Source of the DNA: Streptosporangium lutulentum
GTDB lineage: Bacteria; Actinomycetota; Actinomycetes; Streptosporangiales; Streptosporangiaceae
DNA length: 64,000 bases
NCBI RefSeq assembly: GCF_030811455.1
Contig: NZ_JAUSQU010000001.1
Span: 7,812,001-7,876,000 of the forward strand
Reading direction: 5' to 3'
The notes below the pieces were generated by a model. The model did no database searches and had not been told where the DNA came from. It worked only from the letters and a program-made list of their open reading frames with translations. A program made the position numbers and the translations under genes. This document shows positions 22,974-32,377 of the stretch, piece after piece; within the stretch, counting starts at the first letter, position 1; each line of letters begins with the position of its first letter.

Positions 22974-25196
22974 ATGAGTCTTGCGCTTTACCGCAAGTAC
23001 CGGCCCGGGACCTTCGCCGAGGTCAAAGGGCAGGAACACGTCACCGAGCCACTGCGGCAGGCGTTGCGCAGCGGGCGGATCAACCACGCCTACCTCTTCA
23101 GCGGGCCCCGAGGATGCGGCAAGACGTCCAGCGCCCGGATCCTGGCCCGCTCACTGAACTGCGAGAAGGGCCCGACCCCTGACCCGTGCGGGGAGTGTGA
23201 CTCCTGCGTCGCGCTGGCCCCCACCGGTCCCGGCCACCTCGACGTCATCGAGATCGACGCGGCCTCGCACGGTGGTGTGGACGACGCCCGCGACCTGCGT
23301 GAGCGGGCCTTCTTCGCGCCGGTGTCGTCGCGCTTCAAGATCTACATCATCGACGAGGCGCACATGGTGACCCGCGAGGGTTTCAACGCGCTGCTCAAGC
23401 TCGTCGAGGAGCCTCCGCCGCACCTGAAGTTCGTCTTCGCGACCACCGAGCCCGAGAAGGTCATCGGGACGATCAAGTCCCGGACCCACCACTACCCGTT
23501 CCGGCTGATCCCGCCCGCCGCGCTGCGCGCCCTCATGGAGGAGATCCTCACCTCCGAGAAGATCGCGTTCGAGTCCGCCGCGCTGCCGCTGGTGGTCCGG
23601 GCGGGCGCGGGCTCGGCCCGTGACTCGCTGTCGATCCTCGACCAGCTTTTCGCCGGGTCGGACGAAGCGGGAATCACGTACGCGCGTGCGGTCTCACTGC
23701 TGGGCTACACCGACGGAGACCTGCTCGACGACGTGATCGCCGCCTTCGCGAGCCGTGACGGCGCGCAGGTGTTCAACACCGTGAACCGGGTGATCGACGG
23801 AGGCCACGACCCCCGCCGCTTCGCGATGGACCTGCTGGAGCGCTTCCGCGACCTGGTGATCCTGGCCAACGTGCCGGAGGCGGCCACCAGCGGGCTGCTC
23901 GACCGGCCCGCCGACGAGCTGGAGCGGCTTCAGGGCCAGGCCGCCTCGATGGGCCCGGCCGAGCTGACCCGCGCGGCGGAGATCTTCAACGCCGGTCTGA
24001 CCGAGATGCGCGGAGCCGCCTCGCCCCGGCTGCTGCTTGAGCTGATGTGCGCCAGGACGCTGCTTCCCGGGGCCGCACAGGGAGAGGCGGCGTTGCTCAC
24101 CCGGCTGGAGCGACTGGAGAAAAGCGGTGTCGCGGCGGCTCCGGTGACCTACGCGCTCTCCGCCCCGGACGCCGCTCCCGCTCCCGTGTCGGCGGCCCCC
24201 GCGGTCGCGGCGCCCCAGGCTCCGCCGTCCGCGCCTCCCGTCGCGGCTCCGGCTCCCGCGGTCCCCGCCGAGCGGCCTCGCCCCCAGGGCGACGACTGGC
24301 CCGTGGCGGTCAAGCCCGGAGCCGCCCCCCAGGCGCAGGCTCCGGTGCCGGCACAGCAGACCCCCGGCGCACCGGCGTCCGCGCCGGCCCCCGGATCGGG
24401 GGCGGGGGCCGTCCAGCAGGCCTGGCCGCAGGTGCTGAGCGCGCTCAAGCAGCGCAGCATCGTCGTCTGGGCGCAGGTCAACACCAACGCCCAGGTCGTG
24501 GGGGTCGAGGGCAGGGTCGTGGTCCTCGGGTTCACCCAGGTGGGCGCGATGAAGAACTTCATCGGCGGCGGCAAGGACGCGGTGGTCGCGGCGGTGCTGC
24601 AGGAGGTCCTGGGCGGCACCTGGAAGGTCGAGGCCGTCGTCGGGGGCGGGCCCGTCCCGTCCGGTGGCGGCCGTCCTCCGGCCGCGCCCCCGCACAGCCC
24701 GGCCCCGCAGCATCCGGCCCCCCGCCCCGCTCCCGTGAGCCAGGAACCCGTCCCCAGGCAGGACCCCGGATCGCCGGCGTCGGTCTCGGCGGCCCCGTCG
24801 GCTCAGGCGGCACCGGCCGCCTCCGCCGCCCCAGTGAGGCAGGCTCCGCCCGCCACGGACGAATCCTGGCCGGACGAGCCGATGCCGGAGGATCACGGCT
24901 CGCCTCCCTCCCCGAACCCCGGTCTGGCCGCGGCCCGTTCGGCGGCCAAGGCAGCGGCCCAGTCGGGTCCGAGGGCCGTGGGCAACAGGGCGGGCGGCGG
25001 CAAGCAGGGCGGCGGCAAGCAGGGTGGCGACGCGGCGGCCTGGCCGGACGCGGTGCCCGGCCGCAAGAGCGTTCCGGAGGTCGACGAGGTCGATCCGCTG
25101 CACGACGCGGACGCCGACGTCGACGCGGTCACCGGAATGGCCCTCATCCAGCGAGAGCTCGGCGGCCAGGTCATCGGGGAGATCGACCACACCTGA
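22974..25196 (+). CDS. dnaX: DNA polymerase III subunit gamma/tau
   Basis: The clamp-loader ATPase. 740 residues: AAA+ module with Walker A GPRGCGKTSS (about 44-53), a zinc module with four Cys (LNCEKG, CGECDSC), Walker B IIDEAHMV, then the helical clamp-loader domain III. The C-terminal half is a long Ala/Pro-rich linker with an embedded folded part (WPQVLSALKQRSIVVWAQ onward), as in actinobacterial tau. I see no obvious frameshift signal for a separate gamma. Confidence 0.95.
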   Translation: MSLALYRKYRPGTFAEVKGQEHVTEPLRQALRSGRINHAYLFSGPRGCGKTSSARILARSLNCEKGPTPDPCGECDSCVALAPTGPGHLDVIEIDAASHGGVDDARDLRERAFFAPVSSRFKIYIIDEAHMVTREGFNALLKLVEEPPPHLKFVFATTEPEKVIGTIKSRTHHYPFRLIPPAALRALMEEILTSEKIAFESAALPLVVRAGAGSARDSLSILDQLFAGSDEAGITYARAVSLLGYTDGDLLDDVIAAFASRDGAQVFNTVNRVIDGGHDPRRFAMDLLERFRDLVILANVPEAATSGLLDRPADELERLQGQAASMGPAELTRAAEIFNAGLTEMRGAASPRLLLELMCARTLLPGAAQGEAALLTRLERLEKSGVAAAPVTYALSAPDAAPAPVSAAPAVAAPQAPPSAPPVAAPAPAVPAERPRPQGDDWPVAVKPGAAPQAQAPVPAQQTPGAPASAPAPGSGAGAVQQAWPQVLSALKQRSIVVWAQVNTNAQVVGVEGRVVVLGFTQVGAMKNFIGGGKDAVVAAVLQEVLGGTWKVEAVVGGGPVPSGGGRPPAAPPHSPAPQHPAPRPAPVSQEPVPRQDPGSPASVSAAPSAQAAPAASAAPVRQAPPATDESWPDEPMPEDHGSPPSPNPGLAAARSAAKAAAQSGPRAVGNRAGGGKQGGGKQGGDAAAWPDAVPGRKSVPEVDEVDPLHDADADVDAVTGMALIQRELGGQVIGEIDHT

Positions 25197-25271
25197 CGAC
25201 CTGCTCCGCTCGCGGTGTCGGCCGCGTCCGGCGGCCCGCTTCGCCGAGGCCGGGCGCGGGATCAAACCGCC

Positions 25272-25314
25272 GCGGAGGCCCCGGAAAGACGGAAGTCCGT
25301 GCGAGGGCCTCCGC
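25272..25314. terminator. Hairpin between dnaX and the GAF regulator
   Basis: GCGGAGGCCC (25272-25281) pairs with GGGCCTCCGC (25305-25314), between two convergent genes and so probably serving both. Confidence 0.65.
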
Positions 25315-25316
25315 GC

Positions 25317-26780
25317 CTACGGCAGGTTGATGCCGGTGAGGCGGATCCGGGCGGCCACCGCGCGGTGGTCCTCGCGGGGCAGGGCGGCGACGAGGCGTTC
25401 CAGGATGTTGATGTCGTTCTTGCCGTGTTCCGTCTCGGCGTAGGCCCACAGGTCGTCCGGGCCGCCCCGGAGGAGGAGCCGGGCCCGGACCTGGCCTTCC
25501 AGCTCCTCGCGGATGCGGCGGAGGGTGGGGGACTCGGAGCGGGGAAGCAGAGGGCCGCCGTAGGTGCGGACGATCGGGGCGGTCTCCTCCAGGGCGAGCA
25601 GCCGCCTGAGATCGAGGAAGTCGGCCTCGACCGCGCAGGCCAGCCTGTACGGCTTGGCGACGACGGTGGGGCCGAGCTGGGCGCGGAGGCGGTGGATCTC
25701 GGCACGGATGGTCACCGGATTGCCGGCGTCGCCGTACAGGTGGAAGGAGAGCTGGTCGGCCGTCATGCCCTGGGGGTTGAGCGCCAGCAGCGCGAGGATC
25801 TCGGCGTGGCGCAGGGAGAGGGACAGCCGGACCCCGTCGAGGTGGGCCGAGGGGCGCTCGGCGCCGAGGAAGGACAGGGTGAGCACGGGGCCGTGCGCCT
25901 GGCCGGGAAAGCGGAGCAGGAAGCCGTCTCCGAGCGGTTCGAGCAAGGCGGCCCGGCCGCCGGGCAGGAGCACCCGGTCACCCGTCTCCGGCAGGCGGAT
26001 GCGGTGACCCCACTGCCGCGCGTGGTCGCCGGAGATGATCCGCCCGGTCATGGTGACCAGGGCGCCCGGTTCGCCGTGCAGCGCCCGCAGGTGCTTGTCG
26101 TGGCGGCTCCGGAGCCGCTCGTCGCGCTCGATCATGCGCAGCGTGAGCTGGCTCTCGGCCAGGCGCGCGGTGGCCTCGACGAGGGCGACGGTCGCCGGAT
26201 GCAGGGTGTGGGTGGGGCCGCTGACGTCGATGCAGCCGAGCACCTCGCCGCTGTCCGGATCGACGACCGGCGCGGCGGAGCAGGACCAGAGGTGCAGCAC
26301 CCTGACCAGGTGCTCGGCGGCGAAGATGTGGACCGGACGCCGGGCCTCGAGGGCGGTTCCCATGCCGTTGGTCCCGATCGCGCTCTCTCCCCAGTGGAAC
26401 CCGTCGGCCATACCCACCTCGTCGGCCCGGTTCATCACCTGGTGGTTGCCGTCGCGCCAGAGCACCCGGCCCTCGGCGTCGGCGACCATCAGGATGTTGG
26501 AGCTTTGCCTGGCGGCGTCCAGGAGCGTCTCGCCGACGAGCGGCAACAGCGCGTTCATCGGATGGGACGAGCGGATCTCCCGGAGGTCCTCGCCTTCGAA
26601 GGCGAGCGGCGCCGAGCTCGTCTCGGGGTCGACTCCGGCGTTCAGGGAGCGCCGCCACGACGCGGAGATCACATTCCTGGGCCCCCCGCCCGCCGGTGGC
26701 TCTCCACCGGTCACGGCTTCGTGCAGGCGGCGCAGCCGTACCGAGTAGGCGTCCAGCTCGGAAACGGGGACAGCGCTCAT
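25317..26780 (-). CDS. GAF-domain transcriptional regulator
   Basis: About 487 residues. The N-terminal half resembles AcoR-type sensors: ISASWRRSLNAGVDP, then a GAF domain (NILMVADAEGRVLWRDGNH to IDVSGPTHTLHP). It lacks the sigma-54 AAA+ domain; instead the C-terminus has a winged-helix-like region (LALNPQGMTADQLSFHLYG, then NPVTIRAEIHRLR). Actinobacterial relatives often sit beside aldehyde-dehydrogenase genes, but none is near. ATG 26780 is preferred over a distant TTG at 26855. It interrupts the common dnaX-ybaB adjacency. Confidence 0.8.
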   Translation of the reverse strand: MSAVPVSELDAYSVRLRRLHEAVTGGEPPAGGGPRNVISASWRRSLNAGVDPETSSAPLAFEGEDLREIRSSHPMNALLPLVGETLLDAARQSSNILMVADAEGRVLWRDGNHQVMNRADEVGMADGFHWGESAIGTNGMGTALEARRPVHIFAAEHLVRVLHLWSCSAAPVVDPDSGEVLGCIDVSGPTHTLHPATVALVEATARLAESQLTLRMIERDERLRSRHDKHLRALHGEPGALVTMTGRIISGDHARQWGHRIRLPETGDRVLLPGGRAALLEPLGDGFLLRFPGQAHGPVLTLSFLGAERPSAHLDGVRLSLSLRHAEILALLALNPQGMTADQLSFHLYGDAGNPVTIRAEIHRLRAQLGPTVVAKPYRLACAVEADFLDLRRLLALEETAPIVRTYGGPLLPRSESPTLRRIREELEGQVRARLLLRGGPDDLWAYAETEHGKNDINILERLVAALPREDHRAVAARIRLTGINLP

Positions 26781-27122
26781 ACGGCTGTCGCGCACATACC
26801 CCCCCGGAATCGGACCGATGGGCGAAGCATCGGTGGTGAGGACCTCGGTACGCAACCCATTCGGCGAAAGAGGGTGTGCGAAGGGTGAGTGAACGGTCGC
26901 AACGTGTGTGCAACCTGTGTTCGGCTACCTTCTGACCACACGCCGCCGTGTACGGCCGTTCCGGCGCGTGTGATGTCGGGTCCCGGACGTCTGGAGGGGG
27001 GCCGGGGCCCGACTGAGGTTTGATCCCCTTATGTGGGGAACACGTGGTGCCGCCAGTACACGACCTGGCAAGAACCCCGTAGGCTCGTGACGACTGACGT
27101 CACGGACGAGGAGCACACGACG
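26781..27122. other. Divergent promoter region
   Basis: About 340 bp between the GAF regulator and ybaB, which are divergent. I see a GTGTGCAACCTGTGT pattern near 26911 and GC-rich dyads around 26940-26970 but no gene and no operator I can name. Confidence 0.4.
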
Positions 27123-27476
27123 GTGAACCCAGGGGATGTCAACCTGCAGCAGCTGCTGGAGCAGGCACAGCTCATGCAGCAGCAGCTTGTGAGCGCCCAG
27201 CAGGAGCTGAACGACGCGGAGGTCGAGGGCTCGGCGGGAGGCGGTCTGGTCGTGGCCACGGTCAACGGCGGGGGCGAGCTGCTTGAACTGAAGATCAGCG
27301 GAGAGGCCGTCGATCCCGGCGACCCCCAGGAGACGGCCGACACGATCGCCGACCTGGTCATCGCCGCGATCCGCGATGCCGTGCGCGCGGCGGCCGACCT
27401 CCAGCAGGAGAAACTCGGTCCGCTCGCGCAGGGGCTGGGCGGTGGCGGCGGGCTCGGCCAGCTGCCCGGGTTCTAG
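27123..27476 (+). CDS. ybaB: YbaB/EbfC nucleoid-associated protein
   Basis: 117 residues with the QQLLEQAQLMQQQL helix and the VEGSAGGGLVVATVNGGGELLELKI strands of the YbaB family, dimeric DNA-binding proteins. The GTG at 27123 has GAGGAG nine bases upstream. It lies 3 bp before recR, the conserved pairing across bacteria. Confidence 0.92.
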   Translation: MNPGDVNLQQLLEQAQLMQQQLVSAQQELNDAEVEGSAGGGLVVATVNGGGELLELKISGEAVDPGDPQETADTIADLVIAAIRDAVRAAADLQQEKLGPLAQGLGGGGGLGQLPGF

Positions 27477-27479
27477 ATC

Positions 27480-28079
27480 ATGTACGAAGGGGTCGTCCAG
27501 AATCTGATCGACGAACTGGGGATGCTGCCCGGCGTCGGTCCCAAGAGCGCGCAGCGCATCGCGTTCCACCTGCTGGCCGCGGAGCCGGCCGACGTGAAAC
27601 GGCTCGCGCACGCGCTGCTGGAGGTCAAGGACAAGGTTCGCTTCTGCCGGGTCTGCGGGAACGTCGCGGCCGAGGAGGAGTGCCGGATCTGTCGTGACGT
27701 CAGGCGCGATCCCCACGTGATCTGTGTCGTCGAGGAGTCGAAGGACGTCGTGGCGATCGAGAAGACCCGCGAGTTCCGGGGCCGTTACCACGTGCTCGGC
27801 GGGGCGATCAGCCCGATCGACGGGGTCGGTCCCGACGACCTGCGCATCCGCGAACTGATGACACGCCTGGCCGACGGCCAGGTGACCGAGCTCATCCTCG
27901 CCACCGACCCCAACCTTGAGGGGGAGGCGACGGCGACCTATCTTGCCCGGCTAGTAAAGCCGATGGGACTGAGAGTCACACGACTGGCCAGCGGTCTGCC
28001 GGTAGGCGGTGACCTCGAATACGCCGACGAGGTCACCTTGGGCCGCGCTTTCGAAGGAAGGAGGCTGCTGGATGTCTGA
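27480..28079 (+). CDS. recR: Recombination mediator RecR
   Basis: 199 residues: N-terminal helix-hairpin-helix (LGMLPGVGPKSAQRIAFHLL), a C4 zinc finger (CRVCG, CRICR), a Toprim domain (VICVVEESKDVVAIEKTREF) and a C-terminal Walker-B-like segment. It acts with RecF/RecO to load RecA on gaps. The last 8 bases overlap the next gene. Confidence 0.96.
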   Translation: MYEGVVQNLIDELGMLPGVGPKSAQRIAFHLLAAEPADVKRLAHALLEVKDKVRFCRVCGNVAAEEECRICRDVRRDPHVICVVEESKDVVAIEKTREFRGRYHVLGGAISPIDGVGPDDLRIRELMTRLADGQVTELILATDPNLEGEATATYLARLVKPMGLRVTRLASGLPVGGDLEYADEVTLGRAFEGRRLLDV

Positions 28080-28602
28080 TGCGTGGAGCGCTCTGGCAGA
28101 ACGGATCGCGGAGCATGCGGAGAACTACATCGACGGCCTGACCCGTCTGGCGGGCGGTGAGGGTGGTGACGCCATCCTGTCGCTGCTGCTGGTGGAGGTC
28201 GCGCAGGTCAGCTCGGCGGGCGCGCAGCTCGGTGCCAGCCAGGACGTGATCCTGTCCGGCAACTGGGAGCCGCACCTGAGCGAGGACCCCGACGTCGACG
28301 CCGTTCGTACGGCTCTCGCCGAACGGCTCGGCCCGGTGGACGACTACGCGGAGGTCTTCGACCCCTACAAGGACACCGTGGTCACGCCGTACCGGCTGTC
28401 GGACGACCTGACCGCCGTGGCCGCGGACCTCCTGCACGGCCTGCGGCACTACAAGGCGGGCCGTCCGCTCGAGGCTCTCTGGTGGTGGCAGTACTCCTAC
28501 TTCAACACCTGGGGAAACCACGCCGGAGCTGCCATGCGGGCACTTCAGTCGCTTGTCGCTCACGCACGTCTGGACGTGGCGGAAGAGCGCACAACGGTGT
28601 GA
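28072..28602 (+). CDS. DUF5063 family protein
   Basis: 176 residues of the conserved actinobacterial protein found right after recR, with core LEALWWWQYSYFNTWGNHAG. Function unknown. ATG 28072 lies within the recR end with GAAGGAGG upstream, so translation is coupled. Probably one operon: ybaB-recR-DUF5063. Confidence 0.85.
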   Translation: MSDAWSALAERIAEHAENYIDGLTRLAGGEGGDAILSLLLVEVAQVSSAGAQLGASQDVILSGNWEPHLSEDPDVDAVRTALAERLGPVDDYAEVFDPYKDTVVTPYRLSDDLTAVAADLLHGLRHYKAGRPLEALWWWQYSYFNTWGNHAGAAMRALQSLVAHARLDVAEERTTV

Positions 28603-28693
28603 TCGTCCACATGCTGGGCCGAACCAGAGGGTACCTACGGGTGCGCCAGTAGACTGTGAGCTCCACAGCCCTAGATTGCTTCGGAGACATCTC

Positions 28694-29968
28694 GTGGCGC
28701 TCGTTGTTCAGAAATATGGTGGTTCGTCCGTTGCCGACGCGTCCCGCATCAAGCGGGTCGCCCAGCGTATCGTCGCGACGAAAAAAGCCGGCAACGACGT
28801 CGTGGTGATCGTCTCCGCGATGGGCGACACGACCGACGAGCTGCTGGACCTGGCCCAGCAGGTCTCGCCGCTGCCGCCGGGCCGCGAGCTCGACATGCTG
28901 CTCACCTCCGGTGAGCGCATCTCGATGGCGCTGCTGGCGATGGCGATCGCGAACCTGGGCCACGAGGCACGCTCGTTCACCGGCTCCCAGGCCGGTGTGA
29001 TCACCGACTCGTCCCACGGCCGCGCGCGCATCATCGACGTGACGCCCGGCCGGATCCGCGAAGCCCTCGACGGGGGCCAGATCGCGATCGTGGCCGGGTT
29101 CCAGGGCGTCTCCCAGGACACCAAGGACATCACCACGCTCGGCCGGGGCGGCTCTGACACGACCGCGGTCGCGCTCGCCGCGGCCCTGAGCGCCGACGTG
29201 TGTGAGATCTACACCGATGTGGACGGCATCTTCACCGCCGACCCCCGCATCGTCCCCGCCGCCCGCCAGATCCCCAAGATCTCCTATGAGGAGATGATGG
29301 AGATGGCGGCCTGTGGGGCGAAGATCCTTCACCTGCGCTGCGTCGAGTACGCTCGCCGTTTCGGCCTGCCGATCCATGTCAGAAGCTCATTCAGTACCAA
29401 AGAAGGCACGTGGGTCGTTTTCGCCCCCGACAGCGAAGGAACAGAGATGGAGCAGCCGATCATCTCCGGCGTCGCGCACGACCGGAGCGAGGCCAAGATC
29501 ACCGTTGTCGGGGTGCCCGACAAGGTCGGCGAGGCTGCCACGATCTTCAAAACGCTGGCCGACGCCGAGGTCAACATCGACATGATCGTGCAGAACGTGT
29601 CGGCGGCGACGACCGGGCGGACGGACATCTCCTTCACCCTGCCCACGACCGACGGTTCCACGGCGCTCACCGCGCTGAAGAGGATCCAGGAGCGCATCGG
29701 GTTCGAGTCGCTGCTCTTCGACGACCAGATCGGAAAGGTGTCGCTGATCGGCGCGGGCATGCGCTCGCACCCCGGCGTCACCGCGACGTTCTTCGCCGCC
29801 CTCGCGGACGCGGGGGTGAACATCGAGATGATCTCCACCTCGGAGATCCGCATCTCGGTGATCGTGGGACAGGACGAGGTGGACACGGCGGTCACCGCCG
29901 CCCACCGCGCGTTCGACCTCGACTCCGACCAGGTTGAAGCCGTCATCTATGGAGGTACCGGGAGATGA
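28694..29968 (+). CDS. lysC: Aspartokinase (alpha subunit, full length)
   Basis: First step of the aspartate pathway (lysine, threonine, methionine, diaminopimelate). 424 residues: kinase domain starting VVQKYGGSSVAD, the substrate loop FTGSQAGVITDSSHG, then two C-terminal ACT domains for feedback control. The GTG at 28694 gives the usual actinobacterial N-terminus. It overlaps asd by 4 bp (ATGA), the classic ask-asd operon. Confidence 0.96.
   Translation: MALVVQKYGGSSVADASRIKRVAQRIVATKKAGNDVVVIVSAMGDTTDELLDLAQQVSPLPPGRELDMLLTSGERISMALLAMAIANLGHEARSFTGSQAGVITDSSHGRARIIDVTPGRIREALDGGQIAIVAGFQGVSQDTKDITTLGRGGSDTTAVALAAALSADVCEIYTDVDGIFTADPRIVPAARQIPKISYEEMMEMAACGAKILHLRCVEYARRFGLPIHVRSSFSTKEGTWVVFAPDSEGTEMEQPIISGVAHDRSEAKITVVGVPDKVGEAATIFKTLADAEVNIDMIVQNVSAATTGRTDISFTLPTTDGSTALTALKRIQERIGFESLLFDDQIGKVSLIGAGMRSHPGVTATFFAALADAGVNIEMISTSEIRISVIVGQDEVDTAVTAAHRAFDLDSDQVEAVIYGGTGR
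29447..29968 (+). CDS. Aspartokinase beta subunit (internal in-frame start)
   Basis: ATG 29447 in frame with lysC has GAAGGA seven bases upstream and would make a 173-residue protein of the two ACT domains only. Corynebacterial and other actinobacterial aspartokinases are alpha2beta2 complexes made this way. Inferred from position and ribosome site. Confidence 0.65.
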   Translation: MEQPIISGVAHDRSEAKITVVGVPDKVGEAATIFKTLADAEVNIDMIVQNVSAATTGRTDISFTLPTTDGSTALTALKRIQERIGFESLLFDDQIGKVSLIGAGMRSHPGVTATFFAALADAGVNIEMISTSEIRISVIVGQDEVDTAVTAAHRAFDLDSDQVEAVIYGGTGR

Positions 29969-31032
29969 GCCGCAAGCCCACCCTCGCCCTGATCGGTGCG
30001 ACCGGTGCCGTCGGCACCGTGATGCGCGACATCATCTCCAGCCGGGAAGACCTCTACGGCGAGATCAAGCTCGTCGCCTCCGCCCGGTCGGCGGGCAAGA
30101 TCCTGCAGGTCCGCGGGGAGGACCTGGTCGTCCAGGAACTGACCCCCGAGGTCTTCGACGGCGTCGACATCGCGATCTTCGACGTGCCGGACGAGGTCTC
30201 CGCGACGTGGGTGCCGATCGCCGCCGAGCGCGGCGCGGTCGTCATCGACAAGTCGGGCACTTTCCGGATGAACCCCGAGGTCCCGCTCGTCGTGCCGGAG
30301 GTCAACCCCGAGGCCGTGCGCGACCGGCCCCTGGGCATCGTCTCCACCCCCAACTGCACCACGCTGTCGATGATGGCCGCGATGGGCGCGCTCCACGAGC
30401 AGTACGGTCTGCGCGAGCTGGTGGTCGCCTCCTACCAGGCGGTCTCCGGTGCGGGCGTGGCGGGTTCCGCCCGCCTCTACGACGAGGTCGAGGCCCTCGC
30501 GGGCGACCGGACGATCGGGCAGACCGCCGGCGACGTGCGAAAGGCGCTGCAGAACAAGCTGGGCGACGAGGAGTCGCCGTTCCCGGCGCCCGTGGCGTTC
30601 AACGTCGTGCCGTGGGCGGGCTCGCTCAAGGACGGCGGCTGGGCCTCCGAGGAGATCAAGCTCCGTAACGAGTCCCGGAAGATCCTTGGGATTCCCGACC
30701 TGAGGGTCTCGGCGACCTGCGTCCGCGTTCCGGTGATCACCACTCACTCGCTGGCCGTGCACGCGACCTTCGAGCGGGAGATCACCGTCGCCGACGCGCA
30801 CCGGATCCTGGAGGCCGCCCCGACCGTGGTCGTCATGGACGACCCGGAAAACGGCGTCTTCCCCACCCCTGCGGACGTCGTCGGCACCGACCCGACCTAC
30901 GTGGGCCGGATCCGCCAGGCGCTCGACTTCCCGAACGCCCTCGACCTGTTCGTCTGCGGTGACAACCTTCGCAAGGGCGCGGCCCTGAACGCGGCCGAGA
31001 TCGCCGAACTGGTCGCGGCCGAGTTCGCGTAA
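29965..31032 (+). CDS. asd: Aspartate-semialdehyde dehydrogenase
   Basis: Reduces aspartyl phosphate to aspartate semialdehyde with NADPH. 355 residues with the N-terminal dinucleotide loop GATGAVGTVM (9-18), active-site Cys in STPNCTT (about 130) and the later catalytic His region. Start overlaps the lysC stop. Confidence 0.96.
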   Translation: MSRKPTLALIGATGAVGTVMRDIISSREDLYGEIKLVASARSAGKILQVRGEDLVVQELTPEVFDGVDIAIFDVPDEVSATWVPIAAERGAVVIDKSGTFRMNPEVPLVVPEVNPEAVRDRPLGIVSTPNCTTLSMMAAMGALHEQYGLRELVVASYQAVSGAGVAGSARLYDEVEALAGDRTIGQTAGDVRKALQNKLGDEESPFPAPVAFNVVPWAGSLKDGGWASEEIKLRNESRKILGIPDLRVSATCVRVPVITTHSLAVHATFEREITVADAHRILEAAPTVVVMDDPENGVFPTPADVVGTDPTYVGRIRQALDFPNALDLFVCGDNLRKGAALNAAEIAELVAAEFA

Positions 31033-31161
31033 CCCGTTACGACCTCACGTCCCCCGCCTGTTCGCCGTACGGCGGCACCGCCGCCGCCGTACGGCCCCCA
31101 CCGCGTCGATCCCTGCGACGCCCAGGACCGCCGCAGGGATCGCGTACGGGTCTCGGCGGAG

Positions 31162-32241
31162 TCAGTGGAAGAGAATGTCCCAGTGGTTCGACTCGCGGGC
31201 GTAGAGCGTCCCTGAGGGATCCCCGTAGAGACGTGCTCCGTCGCCTCGCACCCCTTGCAGGGGGTGATGCTCTTTGATGTAGCTGTTGATGCACTTGTTG
31301 GGCTTGATGTCCAGCTTGTAGCCCTCATGGTGGCTGTAGGGGCCGGGAGCGTGGCCGATCTCGGTGCCGCCGGTGATGACGATCGGGCACTGGCTGCTCT
31401 TCTTCAGTGCGATCACGTTGTCCACGGTGGCGGCCCGTACGGCCTGCAGCGAGGTGCAGTGCCCCACGCGACGGTCGGAGCATTTCCCGGAGGAGGTCCA
31501 GTTCAGGCCGGCCTGTTTCAGTAGTTCCGTGGCCTGTATGTGCTGGAGCCGTATCGGTTGGCGTTGCTGTACCTGGGTCTGTTCCTGGGCCTGGGGCGGG
31601 ACCTGGGGCTGGGCCACGGGCTGGACCTGAGGCGGGACCTGGGGTTTGGCCGGAGGCTGGGCCTGGGCCGGGACCTCGGGTTTGGCCACGGGCCGGCCCT
31701 GGGGCGGGACCTGGGGTTTGGCCGGAGACTGGGCCTGCGGGACGGTCTGGGGCTTGGCCAGGGGCTGGTTCTGAGGGGGGTTCTGCGGCTTGACCCGGCC
31801 CTGGGGCCTGCTCTTGAGACGGCCCAGAGGGCGGCTCTTGGGCTGGTTCTGGCTTCGGGCCTGACTTCCGGGCCGGCTCCGGACCTTGGATCCGCCCTGA
31901 GGCGTGGACCGGGCCCGATAGCGGGCCCGGCTGTCGAGCCGATGCCGGGCCTGGGTCGCCGCCCGGCTCCGCAGCACGGTCGCCTGCCGGTACAACTGCC
32001 GGCTGTAGCCGCGGGCGGCGTTCAGGACGTTGACGCCGTAGGGCTGGGCGACCGTGAACCGACGCGGCGTGAAGGCCCGGACGGCCAGTGGCCGGTTCAG
32101 GGCCATGACGGCGGCGGACAGGCGCCTGCTCTCGGCCACGGCGGTGTCCTCCGGGGCCCAGGCGATGAACGATATCTGCAGAGCCAGCAGTGCTCCTGCG
32201 GTAAACCAGGCGGCTCTCTGTTTACAGGGACGTGTCCCCAT
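31162..32241 (-). CDS. Secreted M15-like peptidase with long Pro/Gln linker
   Basis: 359 residues. N-terminal signal anchor (about 10-36), a basic segment, then about 110 residues of degenerate (P/A)QxxPxAKPQVPPQ repeats, then a C-terminal globular domain. That domain has HxxGxKxD in SHHEGYKLDI (303-312) and a terminal HWDILFH, the pattern of M15 D,D-carboxypeptidase / endolysin zinc sites, plus four Cys. It probably trims peptidoglycan, with the linker crossing or binding the wall. The Lys where M15 usually has Ala is unusual. Confidence 0.7.
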   Translation of the reverse strand: MGTRPCKQRAAWFTAGALLALQISFIAWAPEDTAVAESRRLSAAVMALNRPLAVRAFTPRRFTVAQPYGVNVLNAARGYSRQLYRQATVLRSRAATQARHRLDSRARYRARSTPQGGSKVRSRPGSQARSQNQPKSRPLGRLKSRPQGRVKPQNPPQNQPLAKPQTVPQAQSPAKPQVPPQGRPVAKPEVPAQAQPPAKPQVPPQVQPVAQPQVPPQAQEQTQVQQRQPIRLQHIQATELLKQAGLNWTSSGKCSDRRVGHCTSLQAVRAATVDNVIALKKSSQCPIVITGGTEIGHAPGPYSHHEGYKLDIKPNKCINSYIKEHHPLQGVRGDGARLYGDPSGTLYARESNHWDILFH

Positions 32242-32377
32242 TGTGTATCCCTTGTCGCGGGAGCCCTTCCAGCAGCAAGGGGATCAATCCCACACCGGAA
32301 CCCGGATGATCCCTACCAGAGGCCGAATTTTGCCCCATGGTGGCGATCATCGTGCGGCTCGATGACCTAAGGGGGCC

